Source of the DNA: an uncultured Shimia sp.
GTDB lineage: Bacteria > Pseudomonadota > Alphaproteobacteria > Rhodobacterales > Rhodobacteraceae
Direction: 5' to 3'
Length of the DNA stretch: 64,000 bases
NCBI RefSeq assembly: GCF_913054185.1
Contig: NZ_CAJXIV010000004.1
Coordinates: 23,363 to 87,362 of the forward strand
The notes under the pieces were generated by a model, which did not search any database, had not been told where the DNA came from, and saw nothing but the letters and a program-made list of their open reading frames with translations. The first letter of the stretch is position 1. Every line of letters starts with the position of its first letter. The position numbers and the translations under genes are program-made. Of this stretch, positions 32,912 through 41,233 are shown piece by piece.

Positions 32912-33745
32912 ATGGCCGAAGATCCTCTTATCCTCAATCCCAACGGCGGATTGCCGCGTCTTTTGGAAATTATGCGCCGATTGCGCGATCCGGAGACCGG
33001 GTGTCCGTGGGATATTGAGCAGGATTTTGCGACCATCGCGCCTTACACCATCGAGGAAGCCTATGAAGTGGCGGATGCGATTGAGCGCGGGGCCTGGGGT
33101 GAGTTGAAAGGTGAGCTGGGCGATTTGCTGTTCCAATCAGTGTTTCATGCACAGATGGCTTCTGAGCGGGGCCTGTTCACCTTTGATGAGGTGGCGGACA
33201 CCATGTCGGACAAGATGGTGGCGCGCCATCCACATGTGTTTGGCGACGAAAATCGCGACAAATCAGCAGAGCAGCAGATCCGCGATTGGGAAACCGTGAA
33301 GGCGGAGGAGCGGGCAGGGAAGGCGCAGCAAGGCACGTTGGACGGCGTGGCGCTGGGATTGCCAGCCTTGTTGCGGGCGGTGAAACTGCAGAACCGCGCC
33401 GCGCGTGTGGGGTTTGACTGGCCGGATATCTCGCAAGTGGTGGACAAGATTGTCGAGGAGGCTGGTGAGTTGGCCGAAGCCCGAGACAAGCTGACGCAGG
33501 CAGAAGTTGAGGAAGAGTTTGGCGACATGCTGTTTGTGATCGCCAACTTGGCGCGTCATCTGAAGATTGAACCGGAAGCGGCGCTACGCGCCACAAACGC
33601 CAAGTTTGTCAGGCGTTTTGAGGGCGTTGAAGCCAAGCTGAAAGCCCGTGGAAAGACGCCTCAAGAGAGTGATTTGGAAGAGATGGATGCGCTGTGGGAT
33701 GAGGTGAAAGCTGAGGAGAAAGCACGGAAAAGTAATCCTGAATAA
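32912..33745 (+). CDS. mazG: Nucleoside triphosphate pyrophosphohydrolase MazG
   Basis: A 277-residue protein with two MazG domains in tandem. The first carries CPWDIEQDFATIAPYTIEEA and ELKGELGDLLFQ; the second carries FDWPDISQVVDKIVEEAGEL and VEEEFGDMLFVIANLAR. MazG converts NTPs to NMPs and clears aberrant nucleotides. The EExxE/ExxD magnesium pattern is present in both halves. The stop lies inside an inverted repeat that forms part of the next gene's promoter region. Confidence 0.95.
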   Translation: MAEDPLILNPNGGLPRLLEIMRRLRDPETGCPWDIEQDFATIAPYTIEEAYEVADAIERGAWGELKGELGDLLFQSVFHAQMASERGLFTFDEVADTMSDKMVARHPHVFGDENRDKSAEQQIRDWETVKAEERAGKAQQGTLDGVALGLPALLRAVKLQNRAARVGFDWPDISQVVDKIVEEAGELAEARDKLTQAEVEEEFGDMLFVIANLARHLKIEPEAALRATNAKFVRRFEGVEAKLKARGKTPQESDLEEMDALWDEVKAEEKARKSNPE

Positions 33746-33786
33746 ATCATTCAGGTATTGACCTGATTAAAAAACTCGGATTAAAG
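33737..33786 (+). promoter_or_regulatory. Promoter with overlapping dyads before the iron-binding protein gene
   Basis: CCTGAAT-AAATC-ATTCAGG (33737-33755) and CAGGT-ATTG-ACCTG (33752-33765) overlap, and the second covers the -35 box TTGACC (33758-33763). TTAAAG follows 17 bases later (33781-33786). The layout fits repression, possibly by iron. The dyads do not match a known Irr or RirA box that I can recall. Confidence 0.5.
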
Positions 33787-33822
33787 CTGCGACATCGAAA
33801 CCGTTCCACCGTGAGTGATGAC

Positions 33823-34836
33823 ATGACCAAAGCTTTTTCCACGTCGATCTTCTTTGCCGCCGCCGCAGCTGTTGCTGCGCCTGTAATGGCTGACGAAGTC
33901 AACGTTTATTCCTATCGCCAGCCTGAGCTGATCAAGCCGCTGACCGATGCCTTCACCGCCGAAACCGGCATCAAAGTGAACGTGGCTTACCTGAAAAAAG
34001 GTATGATCGAGCGTCTGGAAGCGGAAGGCGACCGTTCCCCTGCGGACATGGTTCTGACCGTGGATATCTCGCGTCTGGCCGGTGTTGTGAACGCAGGCCT
34101 GACTCAGCCAGTTGTCAGCGAAAGCATCAACAAAAACGTGCCAGCGCAGTACCGTGACCCAGAGAACCACTGGTTTGGTCTGACCACCCGCGCACGCATC
34201 GTGTACGCGTCCAAAGACCGCGTTGCAGACGGCGAAGTCACCACCTACGAAGATCTGGCTGACCCAAAGTGGGCGGGTCGCATTTGTACCCGTTCCGGCA
34301 CCAACGCCTATAACGTGGCACTGACCTCTGCCATGATTGAGCATCACGGCGAAGAAGGTGCGAAGACATGGCTGGAAGGCGTAAAAGCCAACCTCGCCCG
34401 CAAACCACAGGGCAATGACCGCGCACAGGTCAAAGCGATCTGGGCTGGCGAATGTGACATCTCCGTGGGCAACACCTACTACATGGGTAAAATGCTCAAC
34501 GACGAAGAGCAGAAAGAATGGGCCGACAGCGTGCGCATCGTGTTCCCAACCTTTGAAAACGCAGGCACCCACGTGAACGTGTCTGGTGTGGCGCTGACCA
34601 AATCCGCACCAAACAAAGAAAACGCCATCAAAATGATGGAATTCCTGGCGTCGCCAAAAGCGCAGGAAATCTACGCCAAAGCCAACTACGAGTACCCAAT
34701 TGCACCGGGCACCGAAGCTGACGCGCTGGTTCAAGGCTGGGGTGAGTTCACCGCAGACGACGTGAACCTGATGACCCTCGCCGGTCATCGCTCCCAAGCA
34801 CTGAAAATCACCGAGCAGGTTGATTTCGACGGCTAA
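33823..34836 (+). CDS. Ferric-iron ABC transporter periplasmic binding protein (FbpA/FutA type)
   Basis: About 337 residues with a signal peptide ending VAAPVMADEV. The mature start VNVYSYRQPELIKPLTDAF and the tyrosine-rich SVGNTYYMGKML near the C-terminal third are those of ferric-binding proteins that hold iron with two adjacent tyrosines. It delivers ferric iron to a permease and ATPase that are not next to it here. Codon use is strongly biased (for example CTG, GTG, ACC), which suggests high expression. GTG at 33811 is an alternative start. A terminator follows. Confidence 0.9.
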   Translation: MTKAFSTSIFFAAAAAVAAPVMADEVNVYSYRQPELIKPLTDAFTAETGIKVNVAYLKKGMIERLEAEGDRSPADMVLTVDISRLAGVVNAGLTQPVVSESINKNVPAQYRDPENHWFGLTTRARIVYASKDRVADGEVTTYEDLADPKWAGRICTRSGTNAYNVALTSAMIEHHGEEGAKTWLEGVKANLARKPQGNDRAQVKAIWAGECDISVGNTYYMGKMLNDEEQKEWADSVRIVFPTFENAGTHVNVSGVALTKSAPNKENAIKMMEFLASPKAQEIYAKANYEYPIAPGTEADALVQGWGEFTADDVNLMTLAGHRSQALKITEQVDFDG

Positions 34837-34860
34837 TAACAGCTGTTGAGAGAGACAAGA

Positions 34861-34886
34861 AAGGTGGCCTTTGGGCCGCCTTGTTT
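34861..34886 (+). terminator. Intrinsic terminator of the iron-binding protein gene
   Basis: AAGGTGGCC and GGCCGCCTT pair over nine bases (one G-T pair) with a TTTG loop, followed by TTGTTTG. Confidence 0.75.
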
Positions 34887-34994
34887 GTGGGAGAAGAAGG
34901 CCACGCGAAAGACTTGAGTGTAATGCCTGAGACAGAACGACAGTGCACTTTGCTAGCGCGGATCCAAGTCAATGAGTTCCCGCGAACGCTGTAT

Positions 34995-35540
34995 TTACTC
35001 TGAGCGAGAATGTCTGGGAAAGTCGATTATGATGCCGAGGCTCTCACGTGCTGAATCCTTGCAGCTCGGACAAATGGTATAACTTTTGGGGAAAAAGGCT
35101 TCTTCGGGGTGGGCGAAAGGGTCTATCCATTCGTCCCCGACCTTGAAGTGGCAGCACATGGAGCAGCGGTTGAAGCAGCGATGGTGCTCGAGAACTGCGA
35201 GTTTCCCCGCTGGTTGCAGTTCAGACTTTTGTAATAGCTCGTGATCGACTCTGACGCCTCCACCGCCGATCGGGCTTACAGTCATTGAAAAGAGGCGTTG
35301 AATGTCGCTGCTATCACATCTGTATTTTGTTTCGAACACAGCACCAGAGCGTCGAACAAAGAAAAAGACCGCATTTAGGAAACTCTGAACTTCAAAGCCA
35401 ACTGTGAAGTTCCAGATGGAATGTCCAACGACCTTGTCCTCGACTGCTTCCGTTCCATCGTTTTGCAACGCAAATTCATCCCACGGACCTTCAGTCCGGG
35501 TAATTTGATTTTCTGGGTTCAGGATGTATGTCGTCTGCAT
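34995..35540 (-). CDS. Unassigned protein with C-terminal zinc-ribbon-like site
   Basis: A 181-residue protein of unknown role. Residues 1-125 show no known fold. The last 50 residues hold CFNRCSMCCHFKVGDEWIDP and later TICPSCKDSA, a CxxC...CxxC pair resembling the short cysteine motif found beside PAS and response-regulator domains. Codon use and base composition are less G+C-rich than in flanking genes, as is the intergenic DNA on both sides (34900-35800), so this could be an acquired gene. It starts directly with ATG at 35540. No partner is nearby. Confidence 0.55.
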   Translation of the reverse strand: MQTTYILNPENQITRTEGPWDEFALQNDGTEAVEDKVVGHSIWNFTVGFEVQSFLNAVFFFVRRSGAVFETKYRCDSSDIQRLFSMTVSPIGGGGVRVDHELLQKSELQPAGKLAVLEHHRCFNRCSMCCHFKVGDEWIDPFAHPEEAFFPKSYTICPSCKDSARESLGIIIDFPRHSRSE

Positions 35541-35801
35541 TCCGCGAACCTTGGGAAACCTCTAGAAGTTCTGGCGTGGTTGGTTTCAAAATGACTAGAG
35601 CATGAATGGTGTGCAGTACGATTATCGTACTTTTGTGCTCCAAAGTCTACTTTTTCTTGGCGCTTACAATGACTTGGCATTCGCCAGGAAAGTCAGCCCT
35701 CGTAAATGGCTTTGTGTTCGTAGCTTGATGCGCGCCGTCGCGGCATCCTGTTGTCGGAACACTTTGGAAAGGCCCCGACAACATTGGGTGGTCATTTTTT
35801 A
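35541..35801. other. 261-base intergenic stretch
   Basis: No gene was found. It is relatively poor in G+C. A hairpin AGTACGA-TTA-TCGTACT followed by TTTTG is at 35615-35634. Nothing is transcribed towards it on the plus strand that I can see. Confidence 0.4.
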
Positions 35802-36989
35802 TCACTGCAATCGCGCCCGCAGAACCCGCAGCATGTTCTCGCCCATGACTTTGCGAATTTGCGCTTCGCTCAACCCAGCGTCCATCAGCGCTTGGGTCAA
35901 GGCCGCCAGCTCAGACGTGTCAAACGCCGTGCCCACGGAGCCGTCAAAATCCGAGCCCAAGGACACGTGGTTTTCGCCCAGAAGGTCCACCGCCGCTTTT
36001 ACGGTTTTGGCCACGCCCGCCGGGCTGTCGTCACAGGTCACATCCGCCCAATAGCCGATGCCAACCACGCCGCCGCCCTGGTCCATGCCGTTTTGCACAA
36101 TCGCCTGCATCAGGTCGTCTTCGTAGTTCCGTTTCACCGGGCAGTTGCCGTAGATGCCGGTGTGGCTGACGATCATTGGCATGTTGGTCATCTCGATCAC
36201 CTCGCGCGCCACCTGTGGGCTGGAGTGGGCCACGTCGATCACCAGATTGCGTGCTTCCACAGCTTTCACCACCTCGCGGCCAAACTCGGTCAGACCTTTG
36301 TTGCCAATGCCATGCAGCGAGCCGCCAAGGGCGTTGTCAAAGAAATGCTGCAAGCCAATCACGCGGTAGCCAACGTCTTGCAGCTTTTGCAGGTTGTCGA
36401 GGTTGCCTTCCAGCGGGTGGGCGCCTTCGATGCCCAACATGCCCGCGACCACTGTTTTTCCTGCGGCACGATCCGCCAGCACAGCGTCGAGCTCGGCTTT
36501 GGTGCGCACGATACGCAGTTTGCCCTCTGAGTCAGCCTCTGCCTTGTGCAGGCGTTCGGCCTGATAAACCGCACGCTCAAAAATGCTGTCCCAGGTGCGG
36601 GGCGGCCACATCTGACCCACCGCCAGAAGCGTGATGTTGTCGCGCGCGTCTGCCGAGTTGCTGTCGTAGTTCTGACCCGCCGGGGATTTGGTCACAGCGG
36701 TGAACACTTGCACCGCGACGTTGCCTTCGATCAGGCGGGGCAGGTCGACCTGCCCGCGATTGGCCAATTCCAGCGGGTCACGCTTCCACAGCAACGTGTC
36801 GGCATGCCAGTCGCCCACGGTGAGGCTGGCGTGCAGGTCTTTGGCGGCGTCACTGACCTCATAGGGGGCATGGTCCTTCACGGTGTTGCGCGATTTTTCC
36901 ACGTGTCCCGGTGCCACAACCAAAAAGGCAACCACAGCCACAATCACAATGAGCAGAAACCGGCCCAACCATTTCCCCAACGTGCGCAT
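35802..36989 (-). CDS. Membrane-anchored M19 dipeptidase
   Basis: A 395-residue zinc dipeptidase of the renal-dipeptidase family. An uncleaved N-terminal span (LGRFLLIVIVAVVAFLVVA) anchors it, with the enzyme in the periplasm. Metal ligands are complete: GDWHADTL (His62, Asp64), GIEGAHPLEG (Glu188), VIDVAHSSP (His255), IVSHTGIYG (His276) and GSDFDGS (Asp347). It cleaves dipeptides, possibly with D-residues. Contrast the incomplete paralogue at 4575. It is divergent from the RcnB-like gene. Confidence 0.9.
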   Translation of the reverse strand: MRTLGKWLGRFLLIVIVAVVAFLVVAPGHVEKSRNTVKDHAPYEVSDAAKDLHASLTVGDWHADTLLWKRDPLELANRGQVDLPRLIEGNVAVQVFTAVTKSPAGQNYDSNSADARDNITLLAVGQMWPPRTWDSIFERAVYQAERLHKAEADSEGKLRIVRTKAELDAVLADRAAGKTVVAGMLGIEGAHPLEGNLDNLQKLQDVGYRVIGLQHFFDNALGGSLHGIGNKGLTEFGREVVKAVEARNLVIDVAHSSPQVAREVIEMTNMPMIVSHTGIYGNCPVKRNYEDDLMQAIVQNGMDQGGGVVGIGYWADVTCDDSPAGVAKTVKAAVDLLGENHVSLGSDFDGSVGTAFDTSELAALTQALMDAGLSEAQIRKVMGENMLRVLRARLQ

Positions 36990-37157
36990 GTTCTCTCCCC
37001 CAATGCGTGTGTTTGGTCGCAGCCTAGGAGCAAGGACGCAATTGTCAAAGCCTGACGTGACGAGAGCGGATTGTTGCGTGCGCTAGAGGTCGGGCTTTGA
37101 GATTGGGGTCAATCGTGTCAGTGTTCTTAGCATTAGAGCCTGTTAAGAGGACATAGG

Positions 37158-37523
37158 ATGATTTTGAAGCACGTTTTGACAGCGGCCCTTGCGGTATCCG
37201 TGAGCTTGTTTGCAGCTGATATGGCCATGGCAAAAGACAAAGGTGGTCAGGGCAATAGCAAGAAGGTGAAGATCGACAAGCCGGGGAAAGGTAACGGTAA
37301 TGGCAAAGCCATCCCGCCGGGGCAGATCAAACGCTACACCCGAGGCGCCAAACTGCCGACGGATTTGAAGTGGGACGACATTGGTGATTTGGCTGACTGG
37401 AACCTGAAAGCACCGGGCAAAGGCAACCGCTATATCCGCGTGGATAATGAGATTTTGGAGGTCTCCGATGACCTCTCCACGGTGGTGGATGCGGTGGGTA
37501 TTGTTGGCGACTTGATGAAATAG
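37158..37523 (+). CDS. RcnB-like periplasmic protein
   Basis: A 121-residue exported protein. The signal peptide ends near MAMAKD. A Lys/Gly/Asn-rich stretch (GGQGNSKKVKIDKPGKGNGN) follows, then the RcnB-type part PPGQIKRYTRGAKLPTDLKW and GNRYIRVDNEILEVSDDL. RcnB of Escherichia coli modulates nickel/cobalt efflux, but most homologues, including those in roseobacters, are untested. No efflux gene is adjacent. AGAGGACATAGG stands before the ATG. Confidence 0.7.
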   Translation: MILKHVLTAALAVSVSLFAADMAMAKDKGGQGNSKKVKIDKPGKGNGNGKAIPPGQIKRYTRGAKLPTDLKWDDIGDLADWNLKAPGKGNRYIRVDNEILEVSDDLSTVVDAVGIVGDLMK

Positions 37524-37532
37524 GGCCTGGGC

Positions 37533-37970
37533 TTACATGCGCACGCAGTTGATGGGCACCTTGTCGGCGGACAGGATCATGTAGTTTTCAGACGTAAAGG
37601 TGACACTGGCGCTGGCCTCGCTGTCTTCCAACAGCGCTTGGCGCAGGGTTTCGGCGTGTTCACTGCGGCGGCCGTCCTGACCGTCGATAGAGAGCTTGCT
37701 GACGTAGGCAGAGACCGGCGTGTCGCTGAGCGTGCCGTTGATCAGCTGGTAGTCAGAGCGATAGCGGGCTTGGGCGACGACCTCTTGGTCCAGACCCAGG
37801 AAGGCGATGTTCACCAATGCATCAAGGCGGCCGCTTTCGGAAAACGTCACATTGGAGATGGCATCGTTGTCAGCGGTTGATCGCACACAAGTCCAGGTGC
37901 CGTGGATAGATTGCGCGGAACTAAGGGGCGCGGAAAGCAGCACCAGCGCGGCGGCAACAATGGCTTTCAT
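37533..37970 (-). CDS. Small exported protein, paralogue A
   Basis: A 145-residue protein with a signal peptide (KAIVAAALVLLSAPLSSAQS). The mature part begins IHGTWTCVRSTADNDAISNV and ends with a cysteine four residues from the C terminus (INCVRM). Its pattern G-x-W-x-C, FSESGRLDALVNIAF, YQLINGTLSDTPV and final Cys matches the protein encoded at 38619. Both look like small beta-barrel, lipocalin-type proteins with one disulfide (inference). Function unknown. Confidence 0.65.
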   Translation of the reverse strand: MKAIVAAALVLLSAPLSSAQSIHGTWTCVRSTADNDAISNVTFSESGRLDALVNIAFLGLDQEVVAQARYRSDYQLINGTLSDTPVSAYVSKLSIDGQDGRRSEHAETLRQALLEDSEASASVTFTSENYMILSADKVPINCVRM

Positions 37971-38128
37971 ATCGGGTCTCCTTTGGACAAAACAAGCGCA
38001 AAACCAACGCAGAAACAACTACCACAAAGCGTAGAGCAGGCGGCGGAGGGCTTCAATCGTTGAGTGTGATTGTTTTGGCTTGGGGTGCGCGGGTAAGGTG
38101 GTCGGGAAGAAACGGCCGAGGGGCAGAC

Positions 38129-38614
38129 ATGGCGCAGGTTTTGATTGTCTATCATTCCCGCACTGGGGGGAGCCAGCAGATGGCTCAGGCGGCCTATGAG
38201 GCCGCGCAGACTGAGGGCGATGCACTGCTTTTGCGGGCAGAAGAGGCGTTGCCCGCGGATGTGCTCGCGGCGAACGGCTATTTGTTTTGCGCGCCGGAGA
38301 ACCTTGCGGCCCTATCAGGCGCGATGAAAGAGTTCTTTGATCGCTGTTATTACCCTGTATTGGGGCAGATCGAGGGGCGACCGTATGCGCAGATGATTTG
38401 TGCGGGATCAGACGGGCAGGGGGCGGCGCGGCAGTTGGCGCGAATAGCCACTGGATGGCGGCTCAAAGAGGTGCAGCCGCCATTGATTGTTTGCACCCAC
38501 GCGCAAACGCAGGACGAGATTTTGGCGGAGAAAGTGATTGGCGCTGCGGAGTTGGCGCGTTGTTCAGAGCTGGGTGCGGCGTTGGCCGCAGGTGTCGCGA
38601 TGGGGGCATATTGA
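38129..38614 (+). CDS. Flavodoxin-like protein
   Basis: A 161-residue flavodoxin-fold protein. The FMN phosphate loop is VYHSRTGGSQQMAQAAYEA, then FCAPENLAALSGAMKEFFDR resembles the isoalloxazine loop, and QMICAGSDGQGAARQLARIA follows. Such proteins are electron carriers or quinone/NAD(P)H-dependent reductases. GAGGGG stands 6 bases before the ATG at 38129. It is flanked by two paralogous exported proteins reading the other way. Confidence 0.8.
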   Translation: MAQVLIVYHSRTGGSQQMAQAAYEAAQTEGDALLLRAEEALPADVLAANGYLFCAPENLAALSGAMKEFFDRCYYPVLGQIEGRPYAQMICAGSDGQGAARQLARIATGWRLKEVQPPLIVCTHAQTQDEILAEKVIGAAELARCSELGAALAAGVAMGAY

Positions 38615-38618
38615 GGCC

Positions 38619-39074
38619 TCAGCCGCGGGTTCGATTGCAAGAAATGGTTTCGCCGTTAGACGTCAGAACCATCTTATTTTTTGTCAGATCCACAACGTTG
38701 GTGGGAGTGTCATCTTCGGCCAGCAGGTAAACTCGTAGCTCTTTGGCGTCCGGGTGGTTCTTGATGTCATACCCATCTGCGGTGAGCGAGATCAGCTCCT
38801 TCTGAGTGGTTTTGTCCTTCAGAATGCCAGACGACAAAAGCTCATAGGTGCTGCGCGTTTGAACGACGCCGCGTATTTCGAGGCCGTCTTCTTCAAAGAC
38901 CAGTTCCAAACGTGTGTCCAGTTGACCATCGGCTCTGAAGTTCAAATTGATGTGCAACGCGCCGTCCACACTCTTGTCCGAACACTGCCAACGTCCCTCA
39001 ATCGTGGTCTCCGCAGCGTATGATTGTGTCGTGAGGAGGGTGGTCACAATAAGGGGCAGAAGTATGGGGCGCAC
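38619..39074 (-). CDS. Small exported protein, paralogue B
   Basis: A 151-residue protein with signal peptide (ILLPLIVTTLLTTQSYAAE). The mature form starts TTIEGRWQCSDKSVDGALHI and ends ISCNRTRG, the same G-x-W-x-C start and C-terminal cysteine as the protein at 37533. FRADGQLDTRLELVF and YELLSSGILKDKTT align with the other copy. The similarity is weak but runs the full length. The pair probably arose by duplication and now flanks the flavodoxin gene. Function unknown. Confidence 0.65.
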   Translation of the reverse strand: MRPILLPLIVTTLLTTQSYAAETTIEGRWQCSDKSVDGALHINLNFRADGQLDTRLELVFEEDGLEIRGVVQTRSTYELLSSGILKDKTTQKELISLTADGYDIKNHPDAKELRVYLLAEDDTPTNVVDLTKNKMVLTSNGETISCNRTRG

Positions 39075-39162
39075 GGGATGTCCTAGTAGCCTGTCGTGAA
39101 TATGTGGTGGCGTCTGGCGTCGCGAGAGATCTAAGTTCGGAGCGGCTTGGCTTCCTATTTAT

Positions 39163-39738
39163 CTATTGAGAGAGCAGACTCATTGCCAAGTAGCTGGCCA
39201 TGCCAAACAGAGCAACCAGGCTAACGCTCATAAAGATGCCGCGTAGACCGTCTTTGCCATTGAGATAGCAATACGCGTGACCCAGCCGGCCAAGGGCAAA
39301 TCCAATCATCCAAAGGGACGCCAGGCTTTCTGTGGGCGAAATCAACATCATCGCCGGGGCAAGCACAGCGAAGTAGAGCGTGTTCTCTGATGCGTTGTTG
39401 TGGGCGTCGTGGTGGCGTTTTACTTCACGGACACCCGTTGGGTCCGCGTCAGTTTCCAGTTTTCCCGCCTTGGCCCATTCTTCAGGTGTGGCCTGCAACC
39501 CGTGTTTTAGGCGCGTGAGTTCGGTGCTGGTCATCAGCCAGACATGGTTGGCGAGCAACATCATGGCACTGATGGTGAGGGCGATCAGAAGCGATTTTGA
39601 CGGCAATGCCGGGACAGCGGGCACGACGCCGAGCAGCCAGTTGAGCAGCACGGCTGCAGCAATCAGGGCAAATGGGTAGGCAATGATGATCCGGCGGACA
39701 CGCCGCACGCGATTGGGGTCTATTCCTTTCTCGGTCAC
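39163..39738 (-). CDS. MAPEG family membrane protein
   Basis: A 191-residue integral membrane protein with four spans (IIIAYPFALIAAAVLLNWLL, LLIALTISAMMLLANHVWLM, and two C-terminal ones). The MAPEG signature is HHDAHNNASENTLYFAVLAP, where glutathione or lipid substrates bind in the family. Eukaryotic members make leukotrienes or conjugate glutathione; bacterial roles are mostly unknown. It stands alone between exported protein B and the HxlR gene. Confidence 0.82.
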   Translation of the reverse strand: MTEKGIDPNRVRRVRRIIIAYPFALIAAAVLLNWLLGVVPAVPALPSKSLLIALTISAMMLLANHVWLMTSTELTRLKHGLQATPEEWAKAGKLETDADPTGVREVKRHHDAHNNASENTLYFAVLAPAMMLISPTESLASLWMIGFALGRLGHAYCYLNGKDGLRGIFMSVSLVALFGMASYLAMSLLSQ

Positions 39739-39826
39739 GCTGTATTCCTCCCATTCTCACCTGTGAGTTGTGAAATACATGGGCGCGTTCAATCCAGATA
39801 GCAAGTGTTGGGCGCGCACAGCGCCA

Positions 39827-40249
39827 TCAGCCTTGCTTTTGCGCGTAGGTTTTTTGCGCTTGATGGATGTCTGCTTCGTGCGCGACTGCCCAGTTGGCCA
39901 ACCCAGTGATGTGTCCCAAAAGCGAGTGGCCCAATGGGGTGAGGCTGTACTCCACGGACGGCGGACGGGTGTCAAAGACTTCGCGGTGCACCAGGCCATC
40001 GCGCTCCAATCCGCGCAGAGTGACGGTCAACATGCGTTGCGAAATGCCCGCCACCGCGCGCAAGAGAGCACGAAACCGCTCTGGCCCGCGCCCCAGTCGC
40101 AACACCACCAGCACGCTCCATTTGTCGCCAACGCGATCCAGAACATCGCGCACCGGGCAGGTGCCGCTGAAGTCATTGGCGACCCAGGCGTCCACACCGT
40201 CGTTCATCTCCTGAATGTCAGAGGGGGTTACTTCTGTGTGCCTATCCAA
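39827..40249 (-). CDS. HxlR-family regulator of the NmrA-type gene
   Basis: A regulator of about 140 residues. The signature is FSGTCPVRDVLDRVGDKWSV with a lone N-terminal cysteine, followed by ISQRMLTVTLRGLERDGLVH. QorR and HypR relatives sense quinones or disulfide stress through this cysteine. A TTG at 40249 is chosen because AAAAGGAGG stands 10 bases before it; the frame is open further up but would run through the operator. An ATG at 40207 is the conservative alternative. It is divergent from the oxidoreductase gene at 40333, its likely target. Confidence 0.83.
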   Translation of the reverse strand: MDRHTEVTPSDIQEMNDGVDAWVANDFSGTCPVRDVLDRVGDKWSVLVVLRLGRGPERFRALLRAVAGISQRMLTVTLRGLERDGLVHREVFDTRPPSVEYSLTPLGHSLLGHITGLANWAVAHEADIHQAQKTYAQKQG

Positions 40250-40292
40250 TGAATTAGTGCCTCCTTTTGCGTCCAAATCGGATCTCCTAAGT

Positions 40293-40331
40293 GTGGTTCT
40301 CAACAGTAACCACCGTATCACGGAGAACCAC
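40293..40331. promoter_or_regulatory. Candidate HxlR operator
   Basis: GTGGTTCTC (40293-40301) and GAGAACCAC (40323-40331) are perfect 9-bp arms 21 bases apart. The second arm ends one base before the ATG of the oxidoreductase gene, so binding would block both divergent transcripts. Confidence 0.6.
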
Positions 40332-40332
40332 T

Positions 40333-41232
40333 ATGAACCAGACCGTTGCTATTTTTGGCGCCACCGGAGCGCAAGGCGCCCCAGTTGTACAAGAAGCCTT
40401 GGCTAAGGGCCTGACTGTCCGCGCTGTTGCACGCGACGTGACCAAAGTCTCGGAAATGCATGCCGAGGCACAGGCCTATGCGGCCACATTGGATGATGTC
40501 GACGCCATCGCCCGCGCCTTGGACGGTGTGGATGCGGCATTCCTGCACTTACCAGCGCCAGCCACACCAGAAGACCCACAAACATGGATGACCGCGTTTT
40601 TCACTGCGGCGCATCAAGTTGGCTTGCCGCTGTTGGTGTTTACAACCGGCGGCACAACAGGGGACCGCTATCCATCTTCGATGATGATTGATGCCACCAC
40701 CGGCGGCATGATGGCGGTTTTGAACAGTGGTATTCCGTCGATTGTGTTGCAACCCACAATCTATCTGGAAAACCTGCTGCCCGGGTTCCTGACACCTCAG
40801 CTCAAAACCGAAGGTGTGCTGGATTACCCTCCGCTTCCGGATACAATGAAGGTCACATGGACCTCGCATTTTGACCAGGCCCGCGTGGCGGTGGCGGCTT
40901 TGACCCGCCCAGATTTGGCCGGGCAGCACTTTGAAATTGGCACACCTGCTCCACTGACCGGTAGGCAATTGGCCGAGTTGTTGTCTGGCTGGGTGGATCA
41001 ATCGGTGTCCTTTGCCCCGCAGTCTCCTGAAGCCTTGGGCGCGCAGGTGGCGGAAGCCTTTGGCAACCCGGGCATGGGGCACATGCTGACCGACATGTAT
41101 GGTGCTTTGGCCAAGATGGGCGATGACGACATGTGCATTGATACACGGCAGATTGAGGAGACCTTTGATGTCACTCTGTCCACCGTGGCGGAGCACATCA
41201 AAAGCTGGGGCAAGGCTGCGGCGGCTGCCTAA
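40333..41232 (+). CDS. NmrA-like NAD(P)-binding oxidoreductase
   Basis: A 299-residue atypical short-chain dehydrogenase. The dinucleotide loop is VAIFGATGAQGAPVVQEAL near the N terminus. AVARDVTKVSEM follows with the Arg that often reads NADP(H), and FLHLPAPATPEDPQT comes later. Members include azoreductase-like and quinone-oxidoreductase-like enzymes such as QorB. Pairing with a divergent cysteine-bearing HxlR regulator fits a quinone or electrophile stress role (inference). A long inverted repeat follows the stop. Confidence 0.83.
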   Translation: MNQTVAIFGATGAQGAPVVQEALAKGLTVRAVARDVTKVSEMHAEAQAYAATLDDVDAIARALDGVDAAFLHLPAPATPEDPQTWMTAFFTAAHQVGLPLLVFTTGGTTGDRYPSSMMIDATTGGMMAVLNSGIPSIVLQPTIYLENLLPGFLTPQLKTEGVLDYPPLPDTMKVTWTSHFDQARVAVAALTRPDLAGQHFEIGTPAPLTGRQLAELLSGWVDQSVSFAPQSPEALGAQVAEAFGNPGMGHMLTDMYGALAKMGDDDMCIDTRQIEETFDVTLSTVAEHIKSWGKAAAAA

Positions 41233-41233
41233 T

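Noticed and set aside
33781..34797. Long minus-strand frame opposite the iron-binding protein
   Set aside because: Antisense shadow caused by strong codon bias; the plus-strand protein has a signal peptide and ferric-binding tyrosines.
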